Shown one piece after another: positions 1 to 5,968 of a DNA stretch of 6,903 bases. The DNA lies in the NCBI GenBank assembly GCA_027729865.1, contig JAQCBM010000098.1:1-6903 (forward strand), given 5' to 3'. A program made the translations under genes and the position numbers. A model generated the notes under the pieces. The model was not told the DNA's origin and searched no databases. It saw only the letters and a program-made list of their open reading frames with translations. The stretch is from Actinomycetota bacterium. GTDB lineage: Bacteria; Actinomycetota; Actinomycetes; S36-B12. The stretch's first letter is position 1, and every line of letters starts with the position of its first letter.

Positions 1-1
1 G

Positions 2-1045
2 GGTCGGGTTTCAGACGAACAGCGGGAGCAGGTCAAGGCGCGAGGATGTCTCGTCGTTCGTGGACACTTTGAGCGCGATCAGGCGCTCGCCTGGGACCAG
101 CAAATCGTCGACTACGTGGAAAGCAACAGCTTCTTTGAAAACTATCGGGGTTCTGGAGATGACTTCTTCGGCTCCGTGGGCTCGCGCCCTGAGATCTACC
201 CCATTTACTGGTCGCACGCGCAGATGCAAGCCCGACAAAGTCATCGCATGGCAGCTGTGCAGTCTTTCCTCAACAGTCATTGGACCAGTACGTCGCTGGA
301 TGTCGAATGGTTTGACCCCAACCGTGATTCGCTCTACCCCGACCGAATTCGTCGCCGTCCCGAGGGGGCCGACTCTGCAGGGTTGGGCACGCACATTGAC
401 ACCGGGACGTTGGATTTATGGATGACGAAGTCCTACCAGCGCGCGTTCCGTCACCTCTACAGCGGAAACGTGGAGGCTTACGACCCCTGGGACTCAGCCT
501 TCCGGACCAGCGGACCCCAATACCCCGGGACAACAATGTGCTCGGCGTTTCGAACCTTCCAGGGCTGGACCGCTCTAAGTGACATGGACTACGACCAAGG
601 TGTCCTCCACGCGATCCCCATTCCGGAGGTCATGGCCCACCTCCTCATGCGTCCATTGCTGTCTGACGTTGATGAGGACAGCATGTGCGGAGTCACCGTG
701 AGCAAGGTCTTCCCGGCAAATGAGAAGTGGCACGAGTTGCCGATGCAGGCACTAACGGGTATCCCCAGCGTGCGTGCTGGCGATTCGGTGTGGTGGCACT
801 CTGATCTCGTGCACGGAGTAGCACCCGTCCTAGACCAGAAGGGTTGGGGCAACGTGATGTACATCCCGGCTGCGCCTTGGTGCCCACGGAATCGCGTCTA
901 TGCCCCCATTGCCTTCGATGCGTTCTCGACGGGTTCGAGTCCGAGCGACTTCCCGGCTGAGCACTATGAGCGTGACTGGCCGAATCGCTTCTCGGTGGAG
1001 GAACTGAATGAGGTTGGTCGCAGGGGCTTCGGACTAGAGGATTGA
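2..1045 (+). CDS. DUF1479 / YbiU-like Fe(II)/2-oxoglutarate dioxygenase, 5' partial
   Basis: The reading frame is open from base 2 to the TGA at 1043-1045, giving 347 residues with no start inside the window. A GTG at 116 is in frame, but the residues before it (KARGCLVVRGHFERDQALAW and on to QQIVDYVESN) look like ordinary family sequence, so the gene almost certainly starts to the left. E. coli YbiU, of the same family, is about 420 residues, so roughly 70 are missing. Counting from base 2, the facial metal triad reads H131-x-D133 (in GTHIDTGTLDLW) with a distal His near 271 (WWHSDLVHGVAP), the double-stranded beta-helix pattern of Fe(II)/2OG oxygenases. The stretch WGNVMYIPAAPWC and the tail with SPSDFPAEHYE are typical of the DUF1479/Gig2-like family. 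The substrate is unknown and the protein is probably cytosolic. The next gene starts 34 nt downstream on the same strand, so read-through is possible. Family assignment is from recalled motifs, not a search. Confidence 0.85.
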   Translation, partial: GRVSDEQREQVKARGCLVVRGHFERDQALAWDQQIVDYVESNSFFENYRGSGDDFFGSVGSRPEIYPIYWSHAQMQARQSHRMAAVQSFLNSHWTSTSLDVEWFDPNRDSLYPDRIRRRPEGADSAGLGTHIDTGTLDLWMTKSYQRAFRHLYSGNVEAYDPWDSAFRTSGPQYPGTTMCSAFRTFQGWTALSDMDYDQGVLHAIPIPEVMAHLLMRPLLSDVDEDSMCGVTVSKVFPANEKWHELPMQALTGIPSVRAGDSVWWHSDLVHGVAPVLDQKGWGNVMYIPAAPWCPRNRVYAPIAFDAFSTGSSPSDFPAEHYERDWPNRFSVEELNEVGRRGFGLED

Positions 1046-1079
1046 TCAGCGCGCACCCCTGAACGGATAGCCTGCGACG

Positions 1080-1892
1080 GTGACGTCCACGGTAGGTCGA
1101 GTCGTAGCCGGGCTTGAGAGACGATCTCCACCGGAGTTGGCCTCGGACTGGGATGCTGTGGGCCTCGTGTGTGGCGATCCGGCCGCCTCGGTGAGTCGAG
1201 TTTTGTTCGCGGTGGATCCGGTTATGGCGGTGGTCGACGAAGCCATGGCCACCGGGGCGGACATGATCGTCACCCATCACCCGCTGTTCTTGCGGGGTGT
1301 TCACTCGGTGGCACCTGTGACACCCAAGGGACGCGTCGTGCACACGCTCATCGGTCATGGCATCGCTCTGTACTGCGCGCATACCAATGCCGACCACGCG
1401 CGACCGGGCGTTTCCGATGCCCTCGCTGCCGCGTGCGGGCTCACTCGCACCACTGCGATCGATCCACCCGGCGGGGATGTGGGAACCGGTCGGGTGGGGG
1501 ACCTCGATGCTCCGGCGACATTGGGTGAACTCGCCGGTCGACTCGTCGATGCCTTACCCGTCACCGAGCACGGCATCCGCATTGCGGGAGATCTCGATTC
1601 GCCAGTCCGCCGGGTGGCGGTGTGTGGTGGAGCCGGTGATTCATTGCTCGAGATCGTCGGGGATTCCGCGGACGTCTACGTGACAGGGGATCTTCGCCAC
1701 CACCGAGCACAGGACCATCTGTTGACGACCGGTAAGGCACTTATCGACGTTCCCCATTGGGCCGCGGAGTGGTTGTGGCTCCCCGATGCCGCATCGGCCC
1801 TCGTGGCGGACCTAGGCGCCGATAGCGTTGCCACCTCGGTATCGGCCATCGATACCTCACCGTGGACCGCCCACTTAGGGAGAAATCAGTGA
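1080..1892 (+). CDS. Nif3-like dinuclear metal centre protein (GTP cyclohydrolase I type 2 homologue)
   Basis: A complete 270-residue Nif3/YbgI/DUF34 family protein, typical in length for the short form. The N-terminus carries the family pattern PPELASDWDAVGL (residues 17-29). Metal ligands are visible: H66 and H67 in THHPLF, D105 in AHTNAD, and H226 and E230 in DVPHWAAEW, the HxxxE pair that completes the two-metal site. TGDLRHH at 202-208 is also conserved. Family members form toroidal hexamers; the true substrate is disputed, and annotation as a GTP cyclohydrolase rests on limited work with H. pylori HP0959. The GTG at 1080 is the only reasonable start because an in-frame TAG lies at 1068-1070; no good Shine-Dalgarno precedes it. 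The stop overlaps the start of the zinc-ribbon gene (GTGA), indicating translational coupling. The order matches Rv2230c-Rv2229c-Rv2228c of M. tuberculosis. Confidence 0.94.
   Translation: MTSTVGRVVAGLERRSPPELASDWDAVGLVCGDPAASVSRVLFAVDPVMAVVDEAMATGADMIVTHHPLFLRGVHSVAPVTPKGRVVHTLIGHGIALYCAHTNADHARPGVSDALAAACGLTRTTAIDPPGGDVGTGRVGDLDAPATLGELAGRLVDALPVTEHGIRIAGDLDSPVRRVAVCGGAGDSLLEIVGDSADVYVTGDLRHHRAQDHLLTTGKALIDVPHWAAEWLWLPDAASALVADLGADSVATSVSAIDTSPWTAHLGRNQ
1877..1884 (+). promoter_or_regulatory. Ribosome binding site that decides the zinc-ribbon gene start
   Basis: AGGGAGAA at 1877-1884 is a good Shine-Dalgarno; its AGGGAG core ends 6 nt before the GTG at 1889. This favours GTG 1889 over the in-frame upstream ATG at 1862, which lies inside the Nif3-like gene and would place this site within its own coding sequence. 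Confidence 0.75.
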
Positions 1893-2632
1893 AGGTTCCT
1901 GCGTCGGAACAATCGACACTCCTGCAAGTCCAGGATTGCGATACCCGGCTGGCTCAGTTGCAGCACAAGTCGAACACGCTCCCGCAGAAGGCCGAACTCG
2001 CGACCGCAACCGAGCGCGCCGAGCGGCTCCGCAAAGAACTCATCGCCGCGCAGACGATCGTTTCGGACCTTGAGCGCGAACAGGCGAAAGCCGATGCTGA
2101 TGTTGATCTCGTGCGCGAGCGCAGCCGCAAGGATCGCGAGCTCCTGGATTCTGGATCGATCAATGATCCAAAGCAACTACAGAGTTTGGAATCTGAACTG
2201 GAGTCGTTGGCCAAACGGCAATTGGACCTCGAGGACATCGAGCTCGAGGTGATGGAACGTCTGGAAGGCGCCCAGGCTGCTGTCACGCATCTGGAATCCG
2301 AATCGGCAAGCGCCCAGAGTGAAGTCCAACGCCTCACTGCCGAGGTAGGAGATCAAGAAGCTGAGATTGCCGCGGAACGAACGAGCGTCGAAGCCGATCG
2401 CGGTGCGCTAGTCGGAGGTATTTCGGCTGAACTCTTGGCGCTGTACGACAAGATCCGAGCCGACCATGCGGGCCGCGGCGCCGCCCGCCTGCATCGCGGC
2501 CGCTGCGACGGGTGTCGTATCGATCTCCCGCCAACGGAAGTCGCATCTCTCAAGGCGGCAGCTGAGGATGAAGTACTCAGGTGCGAGGAATGCCGCTGCA
2601 TTCTGGTGCGCACTGACGAATCGGGGCTGTAG
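1889..2632 (+). CDS. Coiled-coil protein with C4 zinc ribbon (PF02591 / DUF164 type)
   Basis: From GTG 1889 the product is 247 residues, close to the 245 of the M. tuberculosis homologue Rv2229c as I recall it. Residues about 10-175 are rich in Glu, Lys, Arg, Gln and Leu in heptad-like spacing and should form a long antiparallel coiled-coil hairpin; the stretch SINDPKQLQSLESELESL (about 90-107) is the conserved family segment. The C-terminus holds a four-cysteine zinc ribbon: C206-x-x-C209 (RCDGCR) and C232-x-x-C235 (RCEECR), with an additional C237. The function is not settled. The H. pylori relative HP0958 (FlgZ) binds flaA mRNA and RpoN, so a nucleic-acid or chaperone-like role is possible, but nothing here shows it. 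It overlaps the Nif3-like gene by 4 nt and lies 6 nt before the RNase H fusion, so all three should share one mRNA. An ATG at 1862 would add nine residues and is less likely. Confidence 0.92.
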   Translation: MKVPASEQSTLLQVQDCDTRLAQLQHKSNTLPQKAELATATERAERLRKELIAAQTIVSDLEREQAKADADVDLVRERSRKDRELLDSGSINDPKQLQSLESELESLAKRQLDLEDIELEVMERLEGAQAAVTHLESESASAQSEVQRLTAEVGDQEAEIAAERTSVEADRGALVGGISAELLALYDKIRADHAGRGAARLHRGRCDGCRIDLPPTEVASLKAAAEDEVLRCEECRCILVRTDESGL

Positions 2633-2638
2633 TTCGCC

Positions 2639-3841
2639 GTGGTAGCGACGTTCCTAGTCCAAGCAGATGGTGGCTCGCGAGGTAATCCCGGTCCGGCTGC
2701 CTACGGGACCGTCATCTCCGATCCCGCCAACGGGCAGACGGTCGCTGAACTTGCTGAGTTCTTCGATCATGCGACGAACAACTTCGCCGAGTACCGCGGG
2801 GCTATTGCGGGCCTTGAGTACGTGCACTCAATCGATGCATCAGCACGCATCGAAGTGCGGCTGGACTCGAAACTGGTGGTCGAGCAGATGTCGGGCCGTT
2901 GGAAGATCAAGAACGACGACATCAGGAAGCTTGCGCTCCGTGCGCGCGACGCCCATGATCCGACGCTCGTCGAGTACGTGTGGGTGCCCCGCGCAGACAA
3001 CGCTCGAGCCGATGCACTCGTGAACGAGATGTTGAACCAGGCGCTCGGTGGCGGAGCGACCACTATCCACCGTGGGATCGGTGGCAACGCCGAGGATGTT
3101 GTCGGCGAGGCGCAAGAAAGTGAAGTCCAAGCCGAACTCTTCGAGGCGATCGCCGAAGAGGAGCCGCCGCGCACGATGATCGGTTGGGCAAGCCTGGGGT
3201 CACCGACCACGCTGCTGCTCGCTCGGCATGGGGCGACCGCTTACTCACTGGAGAAGCGCTTCAGTGGCACCGGGGGAGTGGACCTACCACTCATCGAGCT
3301 CGGCCAGCAACAAGGTGCTGCACTTGCCCGGGAGATCGGCCGCCGCGGTGAAGCGACCCGAATCGTCACGTCACCGCTGCTGCGTGCTCAGCAAACCGCG
3401 GAGTTGATCGCGGCTGAAGCGGGACTGCCGGTGGAAATCGATGCGTTATTCACCGAGTGCTCGTTCGGTGAATGGGACGGCTATACCTTCGCTGAGGTGC
3501 GGGAGAAGTGGCCCGAGGAAATGGCCGATTGGCTGGCGTCCACCTCGGTCGCGCCACCAGGTGGTGAATCTTTCGATTCGTGTCAGGGGCGAGTGCGTCA
3601 GGGATTGCGCGGCCTTTTGGATCGCTATCCGGGGGAGACGATCGTTCTGGTCGGGCACGTAACACCCATCAAGTTGCTCGTTACCGATGCTGTCGGCGCG
3701 CCCGTGGACAGCGTGTACCGCATGGAACTGCCTCCGTGCTCGATCAGCAAGCTGGCCTGGTTCTCGGATGGCAACTCATCGATGTTCAGCTTCGCGGAGG
3801 CCGCGCATCTGCACGACCTCCGCGGCCCTGCTGGGAGTTAG
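2639..3841 (+). CDS. Bifunctional RNase HI / CobC-like acid (alpha-ribazole) phosphatase
   Basis: A 400-residue two-domain fusion. Residues about 1-137 are RNase HI: D10 in QADGGSRGNPG, E51 in NNFAEYRGAIAGLE, D76 in VRLDSKLV and D125 in NARADALVNE form the D-E-D-D two-metal site that cleaves RNA in RNA:DNA hybrids. Residues about 138-188 are an acidic, low-complexity linker. Residues about 190-380 are a histidine phosphatase domain: LLLARHGAT with nucleophile H197, R249 in TSPLLRAQQTA, E273 and E278 in ECSFGEWDG, and second histidine H340 in VLVGHVTPIK. The M. tuberculosis homologue Rv2228c has the same architecture (364 residues), and its phosphatase half was reported active on alpha-ribazole phosphate, a late cobalamin intermediate. 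The extra length here seems to lie mostly in the linker. The start is GTG 2639, 6 nt after the previous stop; only a distant GGGG at 2623-2626 could serve as ribosome site, so translational coupling is likely. Cytosolic. Confidence 0.94.
   Translation: MVATFLVQADGGSRGNPGPAAYGTVISDPANGQTVAELAEFFDHATNNFAEYRGAIAGLEYVHSIDASARIEVRLDSKLVVEQMSGRWKIKNDDIRKLALRARDAHDPTLVEYVWVPRADNARADALVNEMLNQALGGGATTIHRGIGGNAEDVVGEAQESEVQAELFEAIAEEEPPRTMIGWASLGSPTTLLLARHGATAYSLEKRFSGTGGVDLPLIELGQQQGAALAREIGRRGEATRIVTSPLLRAQQTAELIAAEAGLPVEIDALFTECSFGEWDGYTFAEVREKWPEEMADWLASTSVAPPGGESFDSCQGRVRQGLRGLLDRYPGETIVLVGHVTPIKLLVTDAVGAPVDSVYRMELPPCSISKLAWFSDGNSSMFSFAEAAHLHDLRGPAGS
3793..3827 (+). other. Overlapping alternative hairpins at the 3' end of the RNase H/phosphatase gene
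   Basis: CGCGGAGG at 3793-3800 is complementary to CCTCCGCG at 3817-3824 (8 bp, 16-nt loop). A shifted pairing, GGCCGCG at 3799-3805 with CGCGGCC at 3821-3827, is also perfect (7 bp). The two share arms and exclude each other. There is no T-run. It may slow RNA polymerase or protect the 3' end of the operon mRNA; chance is possible in GC-rich coding DNA. Confidence 0.35.
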
Positions 3842-3846
3842 AACGG

Positions 3847-3866
3847 GCAGCTGACTTTCTAGCTGC
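3847..3866. terminator. Weak bidirectional terminator candidate between convergent genes
   Basis: GCAGCT (3847-3852) and AGCTGC (3861-3866) form a 6-bp stem around an 8-nt loop containing TTTCT. It fills the 17-nt gap between the plus-strand operon and the minus-strand repeat-protein gene and overlaps the latter's stop codon. No clear T-run follows on either strand, so the call rests on position and symmetry. Confidence 0.35.
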
Positions 3867-4497
3867 GGGAGCCGTGCATGCCACGCTTACCTTCGCCCCT
3901 ATTTCCCGACTTGCTGTTCATTCGCTCGCCCATCTCGGCTTGCTTCGCCACGATGGCGGCATCGACTGCGTCGGCCTGAGACTGGGTCAACGTCCCATCG
4001 GCCACCAGAGCATCGAGCACCGCATCGCGCTCAGCGGCCCGCTCGGCCTGCTTTGCTTCTCGGTTCACAGCCGATCCCTCGCGCATCGCGGATTTCAGTG
4101 CCTCGATATCCGCGCGGTCGATCGTGCCGTTCGCGATGAGTTCGCGCATGCCGCCTTGCTCCGCTGAGGAAATGGCATCGGCTTGCGCCTGCGTCAACGT
4201 GCCGTTGGCAACCAGGTCGGCCAGGATTTCGGCCTTTGCAGCCGCCCGCTCGGCCCGGTGTGCTTCCTTGTCGCCGTCGTGTGCGGCCTTTAAAGCATCG
4301 CGGATGGCGTCAACGTCGCTTTCGGTGAGGGTGCCGTCTTCCACCAAAGAGATCAACGCACCGCCGTCCCTTCCGTCTTTCCCACGCTGCTTTCCGTTGC
4401 GGTCATCAGCTGATGCGGCCACCGATCCTCCGATCGCCAAGGCGGCTGCCGCGGTGATCGCCGTACCGGTGATAACGAATTTGCGGGTCCTGCTCAT
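3859..4497 (-). CDS. Secreted helical-repeat protein with internal 69-residue duplication, function unknown
   Basis: From ATG 4497 the product is 212 residues. Residues 1-30 are a signal peptide: basic SRTRK, an Ala/Ile-rich core and an AASA cleavage site before DD. The mature part contains four helix-turn-helix units near 48-71, 91-113, 118-140 and 160-184, each matching L-[VI]-x-[DN]-G-T-[LI]-[TD]-x-x-[DQ]-x-[DE]-A. Units 1-2 and 3-4 form a tandem duplication of 69 residues; the linkers also match (AERAAAK and AERAAER). The last 25 residues are a basic, Gly/Ser-rich tail. No cysteine, lipobox, transmembrane anchor or catalytic motif is seen. The motif resembles short helical repeats common in uncharacterised exported proteins; I know no assigned function, and binding of metal, anions or the cell wall would be a guess. 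ATG 4515 is an alternative start, but the ribosome site lies between it and 4497. It follows yaaA after 90 nt. Confidence 0.85.
   Translation of the reverse strand: MSRTRKFVITGTAITAAAALAIGGSVAASADDRNGKQRGKDGRDGGALISLVEDGTLTESDVDAIRDALKAAHDGDKEAHRAERAAAKAEILADLVANGTLTQAQADAISSAEQGGMRELIANGTIDRADIEALKSAMREGSAVNREAKQAERAAERDAVLDALVADGTLTQSQADAVDAAIVAKQAEMGERMNSKSGNRGEGKRGMHGSRS
3943..4356 (-). repeat. Tandem in-frame duplication, two copies of 207 nt
   Basis: Copy 1 is about 4150-4356 and copy 2 about 3943-4149. The offset is exactly 207 nt (69 codons): the DGT/NGT motifs at residues 54 and 123, and at 98 and 167, are each 69 apart. On the plus strand TCAACGT recurs at 3987-3993 and 4194-4200, and CGCCCGCTCGGCC-like text recurs in both linkers, so the duplication is still partly visible as DNA. 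Confidence 0.75.
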
Positions 4498-4501
4498 GCT
4501 G

Positions 4502-4509
4502 CTTCCTTT
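4502..4509 (-). promoter_or_regulatory. Ribosome binding site setting the repeat-protein start at 4497
   Basis: Read on the minus strand, AAAGGAAG lies 4 nt before ATG 4497, with its GGA core 6 nt away. Because it lies downstream of the longer in-frame ATG at 4513-4515, it supports the shorter start, which also gives a more normal signal-peptide N-terminus. Confidence 0.7.
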
Positions 4510-4587
4510 CGTCATGGGTGACCGCGGGGAATCTCGGTCGTGGTAGCAGCCTGCGCTAGTTGGATGCGATACCCATTCGAGACATGT

Positions 4588-5367
4588 TCAGGTTTGGTAA
4601 ACGATGATGTCGAGTCCCAAAGGATCGCCATCCTTCTTGGGCTCGCGGATCTCGCATTTGAAGCCAACTTTGGCGAGGAATTCCGGTACCGCGTCAACCG
4701 TCTTCGGGACGGTCGATTGCAGCAGGATTTCCCGAACAAGGCGCCCCTTGGTCGCCTTGTTGTGGTGGCTGACCACGCTGCGCTTGCCGTCCTTGTCTAG
4801 CAAGACGCGGCCTACGAAGGCCCGATGGGCGATCGATTCGGGAATCGGACCCAGGTTCACGTACGCCCCGGACCTAAGGTCAAGGATCGGTCCCTTGGAT
4901 GCGGTGAGTTCCGCCTGGATCGCCTCCTTCCAGATCGACGCGAGCGTGCCCACACCCGGCAACGTTGTGTCGCCGCTGAGCCGGTACGCCGGGATCGGAT
5001 CGGAAGGGCGCAGCAATCCGAAGAGTGCGGATGCGATCGCCACTCGCGCATCGGCTCGCTTGCGTGCTGCAGCGGGCAGTGAGGCGAAATCGAGCGCTTC
5101 GTAGAGCACGCCGGTGTAGATGTCGATTGCAGGTGCGGTGGGAGCCGAGCGCACATGGGTATTCATCGCCACAAGATCGCGCTGTTTGGGGCCCAGGCCG
5201 AGAACACTCACGGCTCGATTGGCGTTGCCTGCGCACAAGTTGACCAGGGCATCCATGACGAGGGTGCGATTCCTCTTCAGTCCGGGGTAGCCCAGCGACG
5301 TTGCGGCAAGGCGCATCCCCTTCTCCGGAGAGGTCTTTCCCTCGCTGGGAGGAAGCAGAATCAGCAC
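4588..5367 (-). CDS. yaaA: YaaA family peroxide-stress protein (UPF0246 / DUF328)
   Basis: A complete 259-residue protein; E. coli YaaA is 258. Family landmarks in order are MLILLPPSEGKT (1-12), IYTGVLYEAL (83-92), SALFGLLRPSDPIPAYRLS (113-131), DLRSGAYV (163-170) and VVSHHNKATKGRLVREIL (198-215). The N-terminal PPSEGKT form, rather than the SPAKT form of E. coli, is usual in Actinobacteria. In E. coli YaaA belongs to the OxyR regulon and limits hydrogen-peroxide damage by lowering free intracellular iron; structural work on the enterobacterial protein indicates DNA binding. Whether that holds in this divergent subgroup is inference. The start is GTG at 5365-5367, fixed by the conserved N-terminus, with no clear ribosome site. 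It begins 15 nt after the stop of the six-cysteine secreted protein gene, so the two are probably co-transcribed. Cytosolic; no signal peptide. Confidence 0.93.
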   Translation of the reverse strand: MLILLPPSEGKTSPEKGMRLAATSLGYPGLKRNRTLVMDALVNLCAGNANRAVSVLGLGPKQRDLVAMNTHVRSAPTAPAIDIYTGVLYEALDFASLPAAARKRADARVAIASALFGLLRPSDPIPAYRLSGDTTLPGVGTLASIWKEAIQAELTASKGPILDLRSGAYVNLGPIPESIAHRAFVGRVLLDKDGKRSVVSHHNKATKGRLVREILLQSTVPKTVDAVPEFLAKVGFKCEIREPKKDGDPLGLDIIVYQT

Positions 5368-5382
5368 GGATGTCTGGGCGAA

Positions 5383-5913
5383 CTACGGGGCGATAGTGCG
5401 AACGGCTACTACGCGGTCTTTCTTCGTGTTGCCTACACCGATCAGTCCGGGATCGGCATTCCCGCACCTGTCTTCGTCGGCTCGGCACGGACCCATCTCA
5501 ACGCCGTAGAAGTGCAGTCCCTGGACACCGAGAAAGACGGTCATGCCGAAGGTGCCGTTCGGATTCAGCGTGGTGCACGCCTGGTCAAGCGTCTGCCAAG
5601 GCCACGACCCGTCCTTGAGCGGAGCCGGCTCGTAGCGGGTGAGGCAGATGGTGTTCTCGCCGCGAGTCCATGCGGCCAATTGACGCTGGGCTTCCTTGCT
5701 GAGGCTGCCCCGGAAAGTCACAGGCTCGCCGGACACCTCACGGCGATCACTCACCCGAAGGCAGGCGTAGTTGTTCGGATCGGCCGTGCACGCACTCTTG
5801 CGCGGCTTGACGTCGGTATCTGCCAGCGCCGACCCAGCAGCAACCGTCATTCCGGTGGCTGCGATGAGCAAGGCCGAGAGAGCTGCGATTGAGCGTGCGA
5901 AAGGCTTGGTCAT
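5383..5913 (-). CDS. Small secreted six-cysteine protein, function unknown
   Basis: A 176-residue protein with a clear signal peptide: MTKPFARS, an Ala/Leu/Ile-rich core at about 9-26 and SALA before D32. The mature region of about 145 residues has six cysteines (42, 51, 90, 113, 143, 150), consistent with three disulfides in an exported protein. The text VSGEPVTFRGSLSKEAQRQLAAW followed by aromatic and beta-prone segments (NGTFGMTVFLGVQGLHFYGVEMG) suggests a beta-sandwich such as a bacterial Ig-like fold, but I recognise no family. There is no lipobox, sortase motif or second membrane segment, so it is probably released or loosely wall-associated. It is the first gene of the minus-strand cluster and starts 57 nt from the RNase P RNA on the opposite strand. 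No Shine-Dalgarno precedes ATG 5913, while a -10-like TAGTTT sits 6 nt upstream, suggesting a leaderless mRNA. The positions of yaaA and rnpB fix its boundaries well. Confidence 0.8.
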   Translation of the reverse strand: MTKPFARSIAALSALLIAATGMTVAAGSALADTDVKPRKSACTADPNNYACLRVSDRREVSGEPVTFRGSLSKEAQRQLAAWTRGENTICLTRYEPAPLKDGSWPWQTLDQACTTLNPNGTFGMTVFLGVQGLHFYGVEMGPCRADEDRCGNADPGLIGVGNTKKDRVVAVRTIAP

Positions 5914-5919
5914 GTCTCG

Positions 5920-5925
5920 AAACTA
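5920..5925 (-). promoter_or_regulatory. Candidate -10 element, leaderless promoter of the six-cysteine protein gene
   Basis: On the minus strand TAGTTT (a TANNNT match) is followed by six bases and then the ATG at 5913, the spacing expected when transcription starts at the A of ATG. No convincing -35 hexamer was found; TTGCCC lies 21 nt upstream, which is too far. Confidence 0.4.
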
Positions 5926-5957
5926 ACAGCGGGGGATAGTGAAAGTGGGCAACGACG

Positions 5958-5963
5958 TACTCT
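5958..5963 (+). promoter_or_regulatory. Candidate -10 element of rnpB
   Basis: TACTCT matches TANNNT and lies 7 nt before the first base of helix P1 (5971), where the RNase P RNA should begin. A -35 element at 17-18 nt spacing is not obvious (the bases there read GATAGT). The call rests mainly on the fit to the RNA 5' end. Confidence 0.5.
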
Positions 5964-5968
5964 TATCG

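Noticed and set aside
693..1397. Minus-strand 234-residue ORF across the oxygenase/Nif3 junction
   Set aside because: It overlaps two well-supported plus-strand genes; its His/Arg/Ser-rich text is typical of an antisense shadow in GC-rich DNA.
3580..4167. Plus-strand ORF running from the phosphatase domain into the repeat-protein gene
   Set aside because: Out of frame with the phosphatase gene and antisense to the secreted protein; no domain is visible.
4520..4539. GACCG/CGGTC inverted repeat upstream of the repeat-protein gene
   Set aside because: Five base pairs with a 10-nt loop is expected by chance; no promoter or operator pattern accompanies it, and nothing else was seen in 4498-4587 apart from the ribosome site.
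4880..5488. Minus-strand 202-residue ORF overlapping yaaA
   Set aside because: Arg/Ser/Cys-rich text in another frame of the same DNA as YaaA, whose family motifs are clear.
5155..5892. Plus-strand 245-residue ORF opposite yaaA and the six-cysteine gene
   Set aside because: It spans the boundary of two minus-strand genes with convincing N-termini, has no recognisable motif and lacks a ribosome site.
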